Source: Termitomyces sp. T153 (taxonomy: Eukaryota; Basidiomycota; Agaricomycetes; Agaricales; Lyophyllaceae). From it: 64,000 bases of DNA. The stretch is from positions 62,001-126,000 of the forward strand of contig JACKQL020000021.1 in assembly GCA_018296165.2 (NCBI GenBank). The letters run 5' to 3'. Numbering within the stretch: position 1 is the stretch's first letter; the number at the start of each line of letters is the position of its first letter. Below, piece by piece: positions 22,156 through 33,960 of this stretch. A program made the translations under genes and the position numbers. The notes beneath the pieces are model-generated. The model was not told the DNA's origin. It ran no database searches and saw only the letters and a program-made list of their open reading frames with translations.

Positions 22156-22385
22156 GGGGAATTCGGACCCCGTCGCTGACTTGTTCCCTGCCCCTTTCTT
22201 GTTCAAGTATATACCTGTACATCGTTTGTGCCTATACAGTCTTTGGACCCTCTGCTGAGTGTGAGGAGTTTCAGATAGAGCGAGGAGAGGAGTAAGTGGA
22301 AACACGTAGGAGAGTATTGGTGGGAGTTGAATCCCTGGTGAACCCAGAGGCGGGGGTTACGCCCACTATTGCCATCTGTGTTGGG

Positions 22386-25300
22386 TCAGTCCCGGGGGTT
22401 CCGGGGCTTGGCGGGATTCCGTCGGTGGAAGTCCCGGATTTCGTCGGGGGCTCTGTCGAGGTTCCTTCGGGGCTCCCACGTATCGTCCTCAGGCCCGTAG
22501 CCCTTCCATCGGACCAAGTATTGGAGTCGGCCGCGAACTACCCGGGAGTCGAGGATCTCGTCGACCTCGTAGTGGTACTCGTCCTCGACTTCGACGGGGG
22601 GCGGTCGGCTGGGGCGTTGGCCGGGGAAGGGGTCCGGAGCGTGCCTTTCAAGGAGTCGAACGTGGAATACAGGGTGGAGACCCTTTAGACCCGGAGGCAG
22701 GTCGAGTTTGTAAGCGTGGGTGGAGACCTTCCGGAGGATCTTGAATGGACCGAGGCGTTTGTGGTCGAGTTTGATAGAGGGCCTCCGGGTCTTAAGATTT
22801 CGTCGGTCGAGCCAGACCAAGGTGCCGGGGGGCCAGTCGGGGGTCGGCTGGCGGCGGGCGTCGGCATGCTTGGAGTAGGCTTGGTTGGCGGTGTCGATCT
22901 CGTCCCGGAGGAATTGGTGGAGGGACCGGAGGTCCTCGGCGACTTCGTGGGCAACGTGGGAGGGGATGTCCTTGAGGGACAGTGTGAGTCGGGGATTGTA
23001 GCCCTTGTTGGCGTAAAAGGGGGAAACTCCGGTGGCGGAATGAGGCGTGTTGTTGTAGGTGAATTCGGCGAGGGGGAGCTCCGCGCGCCAGTCGTTCTGT
23101 AAATAGTTAACGTAGAGGCGAAGGTACTGTTCTAACGTCTGGTTTACGCGCTCGGTTTGCCCGTCGGTTTCCGGGTGATAGGCGGTAGAGAGGCTGGTCT
23201 TGATCTCGAGCGCCTTGCACAGCGATTTCCAGAAATGAGACACGAATAGGGGCCCACGGTCGGAGACGATGTCGTCGGGAAGCCCGTGTTTGGAGAATAC
23301 GTGTTCTAAAAATAGTTTGGCGAAATCCGGGGCGGTGTCAGTGGTGTGGCAGGGAATAAAGAGGGCTTGCTTGGTAAGGCGGCAGACGACGACGAGGATT
23401 GCGTCGAAACCTTCGGAATCGGGGAGTTCGACGATATGATCCATCGATATCGAAGACCAGGGGCGGCGACCAACGGGGAGGGGTTTCAGTAGTCCGTGGG
23501 GGCGATGGCGGGGGACTTTGGCCCGTAGGCAGGGCTCGCAGGCCCTCACGTATCGCGTGACGTCCTTCTTCATTCCTGGCCAAAAATAAGTCCGGGAGAT
23601 GAGTTGAAGGGTCTTACGAATTCCTGGGTGCCCCCGGAGCTTGTGATCGTGGTGCTGCCGGAGTATGTCGAGGCGAATGGACTTGTGGTCCGGGGCGTAG
23701 ATTCGTCCACTTCGGAGCAGCAGGCGGTGGTCCGGGGATAGCGAAAAGGGGTTGTCTACGCTCGACTCGTCGGGGTTGTTGCGGGGATCGTGCTGGTTGA
23801 AGAAGGGGTCCGGGGGTGAATTCCTGATTTGCTGGAGGATTCCTTCTTCGTTTAAAATCAGCACGGCATGTAGATGTTCAGGTGGGATTACCACTCGATG
23901 GTTGAATGCATTTCGTTCGGTTTCGAACGATTTCTTCGGATACACGTCGGGTCTTCGAGTGAGGGCGTCGGGCTTTGCGCCGAGTCGCCCGGGGCGGTAG
24001 TGAATGGTAAAATCGTACTCCGAAAGGGTTTCGGACCATCGAGCCTGGCGGCGGCTGAGCTGTTTCGTGGTCGTGAAATATTGCAGGTTGTTGTGGTCGG
24101 AGTAGACTTGGATGCGGTGCGGGGACCCCTCGAGGTAGGCCCGCCACTGACGGAAGGCTTCGACGAGCGTGAGGAGTTCCTTGTCGTAAATGTCGTAGTT
24201 GAGTTCCGCGGGGATCATTGATCGGGTGTAGAATGCGACGGGGCGGAGATCCTTGCCCTCCGAGTTTGACTGGGAGAGTATCCCGGCGATAGCGTAGTCG
24301 GAGGCGTCACATTCGAGCACGATCGGTAGGGAGGGGTCGAAATGGCGGAGGACCGGAGCGGAGGTGAAGGCCTTCTTCAGGAGGAGGAATACACTCTGGC
24401 ACTTGCTGTCCCAATCCCAAGGGGTGTCCTTCCTTGTGAGCCGGTTGAGGGGCTTGGTAATTCCGGAGTAGTTGTCGATGAAGCGGCGATAGAAGTTAGC
24501 AAACCCCAAGAATGACTGTACCTCCTTGACGTTCCGCGGGGAGGGCCAGTTGAGTATTGCGTCGACCTTGGCGGGATCCATGCGCACACCGTCGGGGGTG
24601 ACGATGACCCCGAGATATTCGACTTCCGCTGTGTGGAATGAGCACTTTTCGGGTTTAGCATGAAGGTGATACTCTCGGAGCCGTTCCAGGACACGGCGGA
24701 CGTGCTCCGAATGCTCCGCGGGCGAGTTCGAATAGATCAGGATATCGTCCAAATACACGATGACAAAGACGTCGTTCATGTCGTGGAAGATGTCGTTCAT
24801 GAAGTACTGGAAGGTGGCGGGGGAGTTAGTCATTCCGAAGGGCATTACAAGATACTCAAAGAGGCCGTAGCGGGTGCGAAAGGCGGTCTTCCATTCATGC
24901 CCCGGGGCGATCCGGACATTGTTGTAGCCGGAGCGAAGGTCGATTTTCGTGTAAATCTTGGCGCTGCGAAGGCGATCAACAAGGTCTCCGATTAAGGGGA
25001 GGGGGTACCGGTTCTTCTTGGTGACTTTGTTGAGTCCCCGATAATCCACACAGAGTCGGAGGGATCCGTCTTTTTTCTTGGCGAACAGGACCGGGGCGCC
25101 AGCCGCGGAGATCGAGGGACGTATGAAACCTTTGCCGAGCATGTCGTCGAGGTACTCCTTCAGGGCCCGGAGCTCGACTTCGGACATGTTGTAGATCTTG
25201 CCAAACGGGGGTGAGGTGCCTTCTTCGAGGTCGATCTGGTGGTCGTAGGAGCGGTGCGGAGGGAGTTCCTTGGCACTTCCTTCGGAGAACACGTCAGCGA

Positions 25301-26462
25301 ATTCATGATACTCCGGGGGAACTACTTCGGATAGGATCTGTTCCTCCGTCTTCCTTTCTGGCGTGATAGTCCCTGCGCGGAGGTATTTCTCCGGTAGGGC
25401 CGGCGTGACTTGCAACTGGAAGGCGGGGGTGCCTTCCCGTAGGAGGCGCGCGAAGGGGACGGCGCCGATGATTTTAATGTCGAGGTTTCCGGAGTCGACG
25501 GGGTCGGGTCCTGTGGATGTAGCAGTCGGATCCGGGGTGGCGTCGGGGTCCGGGATAGGCTGGAAGCGGAGGTGGATGGCGGCTGCTAACCTTGCTTCGG
25601 GGCCGGGGAATTGCATGGTAAGGTTCTTCCAGTTGATGTCGGGGTTGACGTCTCGCAGCCACGGGAGTCCGAGCACGATCGGGGTCGACGGGGGTAGCTG
25701 GGTAACGAGGAGTCGGGCCTGGAACTGCAGGTCGTTGTCGAGGGTGAGGGTGTCGTCGTGGTACTGCGTGATTCTTGTCGTGGCGGGGCTCCCATCGAAG
25801 AGTTGGAGCTCGAGGGGTTTGTCGAGGTCGTTGCGTCGGAGGTCGAGTTGATTGCTGACGAAGACACCGGAGGCGCCGCTGTCTATGAGGGCGGGAAGCT
25901 CCTTGAGCGAGCCGCCAAGTCGGACATAGATGACGAATGATCGCGCAGATCTAGAGCGAAGTTGCGGCGGGGTCCGGGGTTGGTTGATCGTGGCCTCGGA
26001 GCTCTCGGAGGGGGGTGGGACATGGAAGGGTACCAGCCCAGAATCGGCGGGGTTGTCCCGGTCGAGGCGTAGGGTGAGACTGGGCCAATCGACGCGGGGG
26101 TTGGTGGAGCGGAGCCATGAGAACCCTAAGACGACGGGGGCGGAGGGGTGTAATTTTGTGACGAGTAGCCGGAGTTCTTGCCGTTGTCCGTCGGCGAAGG
26201 TCAGGGTCGTTTCTAGGCAATGAGTGATATCTCCCGCTGGGGTAGAGTCTCCGTCAAAGAGTTTGAGGGGGATCGGGGCGGGGAGACGGCGGAGGGGTTG
26301 TGGGGCAAGCGCTGCCAGGGATTCGTCAACAAAGTTATCGGTGGCACCGCTGTCGACTAGTGTGGGGACGGGCTTGTCGGTGAAAGGGAGAGTGGTGCGG
26401 AGGAGGAGGTTTGTGGAGGAGTGGGAGGGGAGGTGTGCTGGGGGGTTGTCCGGGGCGAGCAT
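22386..26462 (-). CDS. pol: Pol polyprotein (double PR, RT, RNase H, IN, chromodomain)
   Basis: 1358 residues from the first ATG; the frame stays open upstream past the gag stop, in the -1 frame relative to gag. Order: retropepsin-like domain 1 with DSG at 37-39 and VVLGFSWL at ~110-117; retropepsin-like domain 2 with DSG at 194-196 and IVLGLPWL at ~262-269; reverse transcriptase ~400-610 with YLDD at 570-573; RNase H from ~715 ([11 protein letters not shown]); integrase zinc finger ~938-978 ([12 protein letters not shown]); integrase core with Asp1008, Asp1068 and Glu1104; C-terminal chromodomain ([19 protein letters not shown]). Domain order is that of Ty3/gypsy chromoviruses, and every catalytic residue I can check is present. 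The chromodomain usually steers integration to marked chromatin. The tandem protease is the odd part. No frameshift or stop interrupts the gene. Confidence 0.97.
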   Translation of the reverse strand: MLAPDNPPAHLPSHSSTNLLLRTTLPFTDKPVPTLVDSGATDNFVDESLAALAPQPLRRLPAPIPLKLFDGDSTPAGDITHCLETTLTFADGQRQELRLLVTKLHPSAPVVLGFSWLRSTNPRVDWPSLTLRLDRDNPADSGLVPFHVPPPSESSEATINQPRTPPQLRSRSARSFVIYVRLGGSLKELPALIDSGASGVFVSNQLDLRRNDLDKPLELQLFDGSPATTRITQYHDDTLTLDNDLQFQARLLVTQLPPSTPIVLGLPWLRDVNPDINWKNLTMQFPGPEARLAAAIHLRFQPIPDPDATPDPTATSTGPDPVDSGNLDIKIIGAVPFARLLREGTPAFQLQVTPALPEKYLRAGTITPERKTEEQILSEVVPPEYHEFADVFSEGSAKELPPHRSYDHQIDLEEGTSPPFGKIYNMSEVELRALKEYLDDMLGKGFIRPSISAAGAPVLFAKKKDGSLRLCVDYRGLNKVTKKNRYPLPLIGDLVDRLRSAKIYTKIDLRSGYNNVRIAPGHEWKTAFRTRYGLFEYLVMPFGMTNSPATFQYFMNDIFHDMNDVFVIVYLDDILIYSNSPAEHSEHVRRVLERLREYHLHAKPEKCSFHTAEVEYLGVIVTPDGVRMDPAKVDAILNWPSPRNVKEVQSFLGFANFYRRFIDNYSGITKPLNRLTRKDTPWDWDSKCQSVFLLLKKAFTSAPVLRHFDPSLPIVLECDASDYAIAGILSQSNSEGKDLRPVAFYTRSMIPAELNYDIYDKELLTLVEAFRQWRAYLEGSPHRIQVYSDHNNLQYFTTTKQLSRRQARWSETLSEYDFTIHYRPGRLGAKPDALTRRPDVYPKKSFETERNAFNHRVVIPPEHLHAVLILNEEGILQQIRNSPPDPFFNQHDPRNNPDESSVDNPFSLSPDHRLLLRSGRIYAPDHKSIRLDILRQHHDHKLRGHPGIRKTLQLISRTYFWPGMKKDVTRYVRACEPCLRAKVPRHRPHGLLKPLPVGRRPWSSISMDHIVELPDSEGFDAILVVVCRLTKQALFIPCHTTDTAPDFAKLFLEHVFSKHGLPDDIVSDRGPLFVSHFWKSLCKALEIKTSLSTAYHPETDGQTERVNQTLEQYLRLYVNYLQNDWRAELPLAEFTYNNTPHSATGVSPFYANKGYNPRLTLSLKDIPSHVAHEVAEDLRSLHQFLRDEIDTANQAYSKHADARRQPTPDWPPGTLVWLDRRNLKTRRPSIKLDHKRLGPFKILRKVSTHAYKLDLPPGLKGLHPVFHVRLLERHAPDPFPGQRPSRPPPVEVEDEYHYEVDEILDSRVVRGRLQYLVRWKGYGPEDDTWEPRRNLDRAPDEIRDFHRRNPAKPRNPRD

Positions 26463-26536
26463 CGTTGCGCGGAGAAGTGTGGCTGGGGCGGAGAAGACGT
26501 CGGGATGTGGTCCGCGGTCTAGTGCGTCTTCCAGAC

Positions 26537-26570
26537 CTAAACCGCCGACTCGTTTTCCGTGAACTGGTAG
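26537..26570 (-). promoter_or_regulatory. Gag-pol junction, candidate -1 frameshift zone
   Basis: The pol frame is -1 to gag and is open across and upstream of the gag stop. In the last codons of gag the heptamer GGAAAAC could allow backward slippage (G GAA AAC), but it is not a classical X XXY YYZ site. Reinitiation at ATG 26462, 75 bp past the gag stop, is the alternative. Confidence 0.4.
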
Positions 26571-29047
26571 TTACAGTCTTCTCCGTCGATCGTCCACACG
26601 GCGCGTCCCATCACCTGTCGTTTAGGGCAATTGCGAATAAAATGTCCCTGCTCACCACATAGGATGCACGCGCCCTCCTTCCGTCGTTTCTCCTGCGTTT
26701 CTTCCGGCACGTCAATCCACTGACTGTCCTGGATCCTGTTTGCGCATAGGGCTTCCTGATCGTTGGCGGGGTCCAGGCTGTCGTCGCGGTCGTCGGGATT
26801 GGTATCCGGAGGTACTGGGGTGTCGTGGAGGTCGGCGGCGTTGAGCTGGGCGGGTGGTCGCTGTCCCGGGGGCCGATTTGTGTTGGGGACTCCTCGGCCC
26901 GGGGGGAAGCGGGGTGCGGGGTTAGCAGGGCTAGCGGGGATGGAGGGTCGGATGCCATTGGTTGCTCCGGTCTGCCAGTTGGTGTTACCGGAAGTATTCC
27001 ACGAGGTCCGGGGCGCCGTGTTTTCGCTGCGATCTTCCCAATAACGTTGGTCGACCTGGGTAACGAGCGCCTTGTACCCGTCGTAGGTGGTTTGTTTGGG
27101 CGCGAGGCGAAGGACGTCCTTGATCCGTTGGGGCAGGGCACGACGGAGGGCGAACCGGAGGGCGTTGTAATTCCAGCCGGTCTCGTAGGCCTCTCGTTCG
27201 AACCGTACGATGAAGGTCGTGAAGCGTTCGTTGTCGCGCATTCGGAGGTTGAAGAGATTTTCCTCCGCCTCTGCTACGGTGTCAAAGACGCCAAACTTAC
27301 TCGAGAACTCTTGAGTGAAAGCGAGCCAATGGGAGAGTACGGGATTGTTTGGGTCGAACCGGAGTAGCGCGGTGTAGTGGTCGAAAGCGATGCCCTGTAA
27401 GTATGATGCGGCGAAGGCTACTCGTGAGCTCTCAAGCTGAAAAGTGATGGGCTTAGCTTGAAACATAGTTAAGCATTGGGTCAGGAAGATTCGCCACTTC
27501 CGGGGGTCGCGGCCGGTGAAGGGTTCGGGCTTCTGGATGTCGAGCTTTCCTTCCCGGGCCAGTGCGTCGCGGGTGTCGTCCTGCGAATTTTGAGTTCGGG
27601 GTGGGGGTCCGGCGTTGTAGTAGTAGTAGTAGTTGTTTCCGTTTCCGCGCTGGGGGGGGAAGTTGTCCATCGCCGGGCCCCATCCTCCTGGGGGTCCGCC
27701 ATTGGGTGGTCCCCCACCGGGGTTTTGACCTACACTACCCGGGGCGGGTCCTGGGGCCCATCGAGGGGGAGAGGGTCCTCCGGGATTCGGGGGTCCGAAA
27801 TAGTTGATGTCGTTGGGGGGGTTAGGCATCGGGGCGGGCGGGGGACGAAAGGGGTTGGCGGACAGAGGGGGTCGGGGCGCCCCGGGGCCCAGGGGCTGTC
27901 GCGGGGGGACTGGGGCGTTGGGACGGGGCGGAGGGGCGTTGCTACGAGGGGCGCGGAGGTCGAAATGGGGGGGTCGGTCTCGTTGGGGCCCGTTGCGCGG
28001 GGGGTGTTCGTCGACGGGGTTGCCCGGCTCGTCGATATAGGAGAGGGTCCGGTTGTCGTCGTCGACGCGTAGGGACGGTCGTTGGGAGCGGATTTCGGGG
28101 ATGGCGGGTTGATCCCAGGTTCGGAAGGCGCTGGGCACCGAGCTGGCCCGGGGCCGGGCGGAGAGGGCCAGGGTGTGGGCGGCGGGTTGGTCGAACAGCC
28201 CCCCCGCGGGGTTGAGATTCCTCAAGATGCTGGAGGCCGCGTTGAGTTCTTCCTGCTGGCGGGGAACGGAAGATGGGGCTTCGTTTCGTGTCCCGACGGG
28301 TTCCTCGCGTTGCACGTGGAAGGAGCGGGCGGGGTCCAGGGGATCTTCGAAGGGGCGGGGGTTCGGGCTAGTGTGGATTTCTTCGACCAAGGCGCGGAGC
28401 TCGTTCCGTAAGTTCTCGTCGAGGCCCAGGGTGCCTTGCGTATTCTCCGGGAGGTTCCCTTGCAGGTAGCGTTCGTGGAAGTCGAGGAGTCGGTCCGCCC
28501 AGACCTCCGGGGTTGCGGAGGTGTCGGGGTAGCCTAGGCTGGTAAGGAAGGTGCGGGTACGCCTTGCGAATTCCGCAGGGGACAGGCGAAGGAAGCGGAG
28601 GACTTCGTCGCGTTGCTGGGCGTAGGCTTCGATCCTCTGCTGCCTGGGGGAAGGAGGGGTTTGAACGGCGAATGGTGGGCGGGGTGGGGAATAGTTATCC
28701 GTAGCTTCCGGAGGGGCTGGGGCTGCAGCGGGGATTGGATACGCATAATAATGGGCGGGGGGAAGGTAGGCGGGGTTGGGGGGTGCTGCGGAGTATCCTC
28801 CGGGGTTGATACGGGGGTTGTTGCCATCGGCGTGGAATGCGGGAGGGCGGCGCCAGCCCGGGGGTATTCCCTGGCTGATGGAGGGGGCGTAGAACACCTG
28901 GTTGGGGTCAGGGGTCCAGTGACGGGGCACGTATTGGTCCGTGAAGGGGCCCGGGTAGAATGGGGCGTAGGAGTTTTCCAATATGGGCCGGCCGTAGGCG
29001 TCGGTTGGGTAACCGACTGGGTTGTACGCGGGGTTGAACGCAGACAT
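26537..29047 (-). CDS. gag: Gag capsid/nucleocapsid protein
   Basis: 836 residues from ATG 29047, only 20 bp after the primer binding site. The first ~500 residues are rich in Pro, Asn and Gly with no fold I recognise. About residues 510-700 form the capsid-like helical domain ([20 protein letters not shown], then [20 protein letters not shown]), the signature of gypsy gag. A CCHC zinc knuckle ([14 protein letters not shown]) near residue 800 is the nucleocapsid. The protein packages the element RNA into particles. The long disordered N-terminus makes it larger than most gypsy gags. It ends with TAG, and pol continues in the -1 frame. Confidence 0.95.
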   Translation of the reverse strand: MSAFNPAYNPVGYPTDAYGRPILENSYAPFYPGPFTDQYVPRHWTPDPNQVFYAPSISQGIPPGWRRPPAFHADGNNPRINPGGYSAAPPNPAYLPPAHYYAYPIPAAAPAPPEATDNYSPPRPPFAVQTPPSPRQQRIEAYAQQRDEVLRFLRLSPAEFARRTRTFLTSLGYPDTSATPEVWADRLLDFHERYLQGNLPENTQGTLGLDENLRNELRALVEEIHTSPNPRPFEDPLDPARSFHVQREEPVGTRNEAPSSVPRQQEELNAASSILRNLNPAGGLFDQPAAHTLALSARPRASSVPSAFRTWDQPAIPEIRSQRPSLRVDDDNRTLSYIDEPGNPVDEHPPRNGPQRDRPPHFDLRAPRSNAPPPRPNAPVPPRQPLGPGAPRPPLSANPFRPPPAPMPNPPNDINYFGPPNPGGPSPPRWAPGPAPGSVGQNPGGGPPNGGPPGGWGPAMDNFPPQRGNGNNYYYYYNAGPPPRTQNSQDDTRDALAREGKLDIQKPEPFTGRDPRKWRIFLTQCLTMFQAKPITFQLESSRVAFAASYLQGIAFDHYTALLRFDPNNPVLSHWLAFTQEFSSKFGVFDTVAEAEENLFNLRMRDNERFTTFIVRFEREAYETGWNYNALRFALRRALPQRIKDVLRLAPKQTTYDGYKALVTQVDQRYWEDRSENTAPRTSWNTSGNTNWQTGATNGIRPSIPASPANPAPRFPPGRGVPNTNRPPGQRPPAQLNAADLHDTPVPPDTNPDDRDDSLDPANDQEALCANRIQDSQWIDVPEETQEKRRKEGACILCGEQGHFIRNCPKRQVMGRAVWTIDGEDCNYQFTENESAV

Positions 29048-29066
29048 CGAGAACGGGGTAAGGGGG

Positions 29067-29079
29067 AGTCTTGATATTA
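29067..29079 (-). other. Primer binding site of self-priming type
   Basis: Directly inside the 5' LTR the minus strand reads TAATATCAAGACT. This 13-mer is the exact reverse complement of the 13 nt AGTCTTGATATTA in the LTR (29629-29641), which lie where the RNA should start. It does not resemble the end of a tRNA. This is the arrangement of Tf1/sushi-type self-priming retrotransposons. Confidence 0.75.
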
Positions 29080-29628
29080 TGTCAGGTTCCGCTGACGACG
29101 GTGGCTCAGTACACTGGCGAGTCCTTACTAGGCGGACGCGATGTCCTGCGTTTATAACCAGGCGCCCGGGGTTGGAGCGGAGGTGGGGAAGGCTTGCGAG
29201 GGGCCCCTAGGGATAGCGGCCCGAGTAGGTCCGGAGTGATTCAGAGGGGTCTAAGACCGGAGGTACTGGTCGTTGACCCGGGGTGGGTGTCGGAGCTCGT
29301 TAGCGGACGCACGAGGGGATTGCGGGGTAGGCGGAGGCTTCTCGGCTGTCGGGGGGGCGGGGTCAGTTGGATAGGGGGTTACCGGGGCTTGATGGGTTCC
29401 GGGGTGAGCGGGTAGTGAGGCCCGGGGTTGTCGTTAGGAATGTTCAGGTCGTGGCGCGTGCGCGGAGTTCGTACTGATGTAGGGAGCAAGGGAACTTCAG
29501 GGGAACAAAGGAAATATGTACAGTCGAGACGAGACGGAGACGAGACGAGACTGAGAAAGATAGATTCGAAACCTAGGAACAGAAATACAAACGAGACGAG
29601 AGACGAAACATAGGAAACCGGTAAAATG

Positions 29629-29641
29629 TAATATCAAGACT
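29629..29641 (-). promoter_or_regulatory. Predicted RNA start and self-primer
   Basis: AGTCTTGATATTA on the minus strand begins 32 nt after the first T of TATATAAG, the normal distance from TATA box to transcription start. The same 13 nt pair perfectly with the primer binding site at 29067-29079. The left LTR has the identical sequence at about 19808-19820. Confidence 0.7.
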
Positions 29642-29665
29642 AGGGTCCGAGGAGTCATTCTATGA

Positions 29666-29673
29666 CTTATATA
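29666..29673 (-). promoter_or_regulatory. TATA box of the 5' LTR
   Basis: TATATAAG on the minus strand, 32 nt upstream of the predicted RNA start. An identical box occurs in the other LTR. Confidence 0.75.
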
Positions 29674-30066
29674 CCAACTACTGGGTGCCCCCAAGGGCGG
29701 CGGATGTGATGGCGGGGGTCGACGGGGCTGTGCTGAGTCGACGGGTGTCGGGTACAACCCAAGTTCGGGCCGCGGCGGTATTCTGATGGGATCAGTTGGG
29801 GGCGCGGCCGTTCCGGGGCGTCGTGGCACTCCGGGATGGGTCGGGTGAACTAGGGTAGGGGGTCGGGGACGTATGACGTGTCCAGGAACGGTGGGGGAAG
29901 GTTTCAAGGGGGTGTTGATGGCTACGGATAGGGAGTTGCCGTCGGGGTTTGCCGGAGAAGCGTCGGAGTTGCCCAGTGTGGGCGTCGAAAGTGTGGGCGG
30001 GGTTCCGGGGAGTTATCGGGAGGGGTTGGGGGCCGTGTCTAGGGATCTAGGGAGCGGGTCGTGACA

Positions 30067-30071
30067 ATAAC
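30067..30071. repeat. Target site duplication ATAAC (right)
   Basis: Direct repeat of 19253-19257; the host sequence (repeat X copy 2) continues from here. Confidence 0.95.
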
Positions 30072-32488
30072 TCTTCCAAGTGATTTCTCATTCAATAGAC
30101 AATTCTATGTTTTCTATACTTGGAAAATTTGAATCATAGAGGAATCAAAACCTCCTCCAATAAGTGGTAACTTACTTGCTCCAAAACACAAGAGTGTCTT
30201 GAGCCCATGGATTTGTAGGTGGGTCAAAGAGGTCAAGGCAATTGTAATAGAAATCCAGGTTCACAAAAACTCCATCCTGAAGATTCCACTGAGACATGGA
30301 GTTCAGAGAGTTTTGGGCCTAATGTAATAATTCCTGGAGTAAAAGATAAGATATTCAATTTCATGGCAATCAGCAATTTTGTTGAATGTTTCTCATTTCT
30401 TTGAGCCCCAATGTGCTGGCACTGTGAGAGCATTAATGAAAGTTTCCATACCAATTAACAAGAGAAACTTACCATTGTCATAAAAGGTACACAATGAAGT
30501 TCTCTTAATGGATTGTCACTGCCAGGTGTGTTCTCAGTGGCAAAATAAGTTTTTTCATACATGTATGCTGGAAAATCATGAGTGATAACCTTGAACTCAC
30601 TATTGTTTGATTTGATAAAGAAACTTCTAGTTGGGTAAGCAAGGAATAGCAGATAGGTTCAGACTTATTCTTTGTTGAACTGATTCCACAACTGAGCAGT
30701 AAAAAGCAGTGTGCCAGTATACGTATTATTAAATCCATGCAATATCCTTTTGTGGAAGTGGTAGTTAAAAATTCAGAATGAGATACTTGATGTTGACACT
30801 TTGCAATAGTAGCAACTGCAAGACCTTTTGGGTGTCCACTATACTTGCACTTGCCAATCTGCTATTGTGCAATAAAGCTTGAGTGATAAATTTAATTGAA
30901 AATGCTGATTAAATACTTACCACTTTAACAAGATCATTTAGTGTGCTATCATAAACCATGAATCACATAGATTTTGCAATGTTTGATAAAAGTTTAGAGT
31001 GAGCTTGCATATCTGCTGAAATGCATCTAGGTGTTGTTGCTTGGGGATAATGAAGTCTGGATCACTAGTTGGAAAAATATAAGCATATATTGAGTATAGA
31101 TAGCATATAAGGAGGAATAACTCACTTGTTGTTGTCCCTCAAGTCCTATCATTGTCAAAATAAAATAAGTTGCTATCCAGAAAGCCTGCCTCCACGAGAC
31201 CATATATGAACACTGTGTCTAGACTTAAAGGAACCCTATAGATTCTGGCTGTTGTGTTGCACTAATGTTACAAAGAGCCGTTGCAGAGATATTTCATCAA
31301 TAGTTGTTGTGTATCAATCATGGGAAAGTCCATTGGAGTCTGGTTTTCCCTCATGAGATTCCTCTGTCTCTTCTCAATGCATCTGTTGTATATCAATGCT
31401 TATACTGTAGTAGTAATAAAAATAAAAATGATGCAAGAGACTCTAGGACATAAAGTAAGTACAATCTCAAAAGCAGTTCTGATTCAGAGAGCACAAAGCA
31501 CACATAACATCTATCCATTAACATCTGATCAATGCCTATCACCAGAGTTGATCATTGGGGAATAAGAGGGAGATGGCTCCAATGCTTGTCATAGTGTGCT
31601 TCATACTCAGGATCAGATTTGGTGACCAAAGATGCAGGAGAAGGAGATCAGATCCTGGAAGTTGCAATCAATGCCAATTTTGAGTTATTGTTGGGTGCAG
31701 TAATAATAAGAGTTGAAGCATTGGATGGTTTGGGAGTTTGAGGAGTCAATTCAGATTCAATCATAGTAGCTGAAGCAGTAGGAACTTAAGGTTGGATGTG
31801 TGGAGGAGTCGAAAGAGAGGCAAGGAGTGTTGTTAATAGGTCATGCTTTTTGAATTACTATTAGATGCACCTGTAAGAACTTCAGTAAAAAATATTGTAG
31901 TCAATTGCCCAGCATCACTGCCTATGCAGGCTATCCAAACTTCTTTTAATGTCCCAAATCCTGCTTCAAATATACCATGCCAGACTCTCAAAATCTTCCT
32001 TTCTGGATGACACAAGCCAAACTAATTTCCTCTTGATTTTGGTAGACTCATCATAGTTTGCATCAGCATGAGCCTAATCATAAGTTTGTGTCAAAGGATT
32101 AAGCTTGGAAGCAGTGCACTGGCAGTACATGATCATGGATAGAGAGCTGGGTGACTGTGATTTGTAATACTTTAATAGGCACATGCATTGTGATTAGCCA
32201 AATCTAATCATGTTCAGTCACAATTGCTCAAAAGCCATGAGAACAGTCTGACAAGCATGCTTGACACTTAGCTAATGATCACAGCAAGCCTTCTGTACTA
32301 CCAACAGTGAATATTTTGATATTATGCTAAATGCAGTGTTATCATAATTATGCATAGTTCATAATTATGCATAGTTTAACTCTAACATTAAAGAGGTAAC
32401 ATCATCATAATTCCTATTACAGCCAAGCCACATTTTTTGTTTGATAGATTACTACAAAATTTGCTCAAAATTGTTTGTAAATGGTGTT
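30072..32488. other. CpG-poor repeat debris; repeat X copy 2 right part
   Basis: 30067-30190 completes repeat X (shared CTTCAATATTCTAACTC-like and CAATAGACAATTC words with 3700-3760). The rest is AT-rich. A minus-strand frame at about 30454-30233 reads KFLLLIGMETFINALTVPAHWG-like residues over a short stretch, which may be a piece of a transposon-borne protein, but I do not recognise it. No intact gene. Confidence 0.4.
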
Positions 32489-32602
32489 TAGGCTCAGGAT
32501 CCCAACCCAAGTTCACTTTGTCAGTGAGGTCTTTGTATCTTGTTAACTCAATGCTAAGATCCAAACCCAAACTCACTCTGTTCAGTTAGGTCTTTGTATT
32601 TG
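32489..32602 (-). repeat. 57-bp Helitron-associated repeat, two units
   Basis: Two copies of the unit also found at 18728-18892 (AACTCAATGCTAAGATCC, GTTAGGTCTTTG). They lie about 380 bp beyond the helicase remnant's C-terminus, on the 3' side of that minus-strand Helitron, mirroring the layout beside the first Helitron. Confidence 0.6.
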
Positions 32603-32869
32603 GTTCACTAACTGTTGCTTTTCTCTTACTATTCAATTCTGAAATTTTATATAAATTAATCATGTATTTATTTTCATTATGAGGAAAATATTACAATGTC
32701 CACTGGTATATATTAGAGATGCTGAAAATTATAAAAGTCAGTACTAACCAAGTAATTATTTAAACTGTCACACTTACATTTCTAAACTATTCAGAAGATC
32801 TATACTACACTGTCAGGCTATATGCATTAGGTGCTGAACTTCATATAAGTTAGCAATGTGTTGTTTGAA

Positions 32870-33960
32870 TCCATTAAAAGTCACAGTAAATCATCGAGAA
32901 TCTCTTGATAGACAATATTTGCAGACTTTCTTAATATGTTTTCTGGGTCCAGAATGACTTTGATATGATCTCCTGAATGTGCACCAAGAAAGTGCAACAT
33001 AAAGTTGGCCATATGCAAAAACTCCTGATTGAAGGTCTAATCCAACATGCTTGACTAATTTGCTTTGAGACTTGTCAATTGTCACAGCAAAGGCCAAACA
33101 AACTGGGGATTGTCTCCTGTGCAATGGAATTGGAAAATTCTCTTCAGAGACATCCATGTTAATTCTCAGAATCAAAACAATTGATCTTGGAAAGTTGGCA
33201 TCCCCACTGATGATCCAACATCTGAGAACTCTGATGCTGATGTGGGTGACAATCATTCTTGTTCCATTGCAAAGTCCTTGAGTTGTATCCAGATTCCTGA
33301 GCAGCATGACAGGAACACCAATCTGAGAGCCAATTTAGTGAAAGGAAAACTACTGGCTCTTGAAGAATTGAGGTATTCCATTATTTCCTTGGATACAATC
33401 CAAGGCCATTAGCATTTCTATCATCAGACATGATTGAGTCTGCACTGTGTAAGATTTTCTCTTCTGCTGGACATCTCTGCAGAACTTCTGAATTGATATC
33501 CTCTACCTCAGAGGTCTTGCCAGATAGAATTGTATGGTTCAGGTAATACTAATCATCTTGATCATCTTGATGATGATCAATATGAGGATAGGTAGAAGAG
33601 ATCAATCCAGTGACAGAATTGTCATCACAGATCATAGTTTCTGGAAGTGGGACTGTTTTTCCAGGCCCAAGATTTTTCCAGCACCAACATCCAATAACCA
33701 AGCTGCATAAGCAATGTTATTAGGAGTCCAATCCATTCTCATGTTTCAAACCAAGTAGTGGACTTGAATTTTATCCCAATGTCTTCCTCTTTCAAGTGAA
33801 GCAGAAATCATCTGCTGCTTGAATCCTCTCTGAACCCTTGATCCACAGCCAATGGCATTTTGTGTTGCATTGGAACTTCATCCCAGATGATAATTTTGTT
33901 TCAGAGAAAGAGTTGAGACAACTGAGTTTCTCTTTTGATATTGGCAATGAATAGTCAAAA
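32870..33960 (-). pseudogene. Helitron helicase remnant (second copy)
   Basis: The minus strand encodes fragments of the same helicase as at 1-3196, in several frames. About 33960-33800 has SLPISKEKLS and GMKFQCNT in shifted frames of the Walker B region. 33307-32891 gives a clean C-terminal stretch ([20 protein letters not shown], later [20 protein letters not shown]). Gln occurs where copy 1 has TGA, consistent with an ancestral CGA altered differently in the two copies. Frameshifts and stops show it is dead. The Rep domain is absent, so this copy is 5' truncated. Confidence 0.85.

Larger units (their letters stand above)
19258..30066 (-). mobile_element. Complete young Ty3/gypsy chromovirus
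   Basis: 10.8-kb LTR retrotransposon with both LTRs, flanked by the 5-bp direct repeat ATAAC (19253-19257 and 30067-30071). LTR ends are TGTCA...TGACA. By eye the LTRs differ by about seven substitutions and one 1-bp length change in ~988 bp, so the insertion is recent. CpG is abundant, unlike in the older repeats around it. gag and pol lie on the minus strand, the right LTR being the 5' one. An additional spliced gene on the plus strand lies between pol and the left (3') LTR. All parts needed for autonomous movement look intact. Confidence 0.97.
29080..30066 (-). repeat. 5' LTR of the young gypsy element
   Basis: 987 bp, TGTCAGG...GTGACA. Drives gag-pol toward lower coordinates. U3, R and U5 can be placed from the TATA site (29666-29673) and the predicted RNA start at about 29641. 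Confidence 0.97.

Noticed and set aside
22296..28480. Many open frames on the plus strand opposite gag and pol (for example 27476-28072)
   Set aside because: High GC content keeps antisense frames open; they are Gly/Arg-rich or Val/Gly-rich, lack motifs and mirror gag-pol codon structure. Only 20460-22155 lies outside gag-pol and has an intron plus a Cys cluster.
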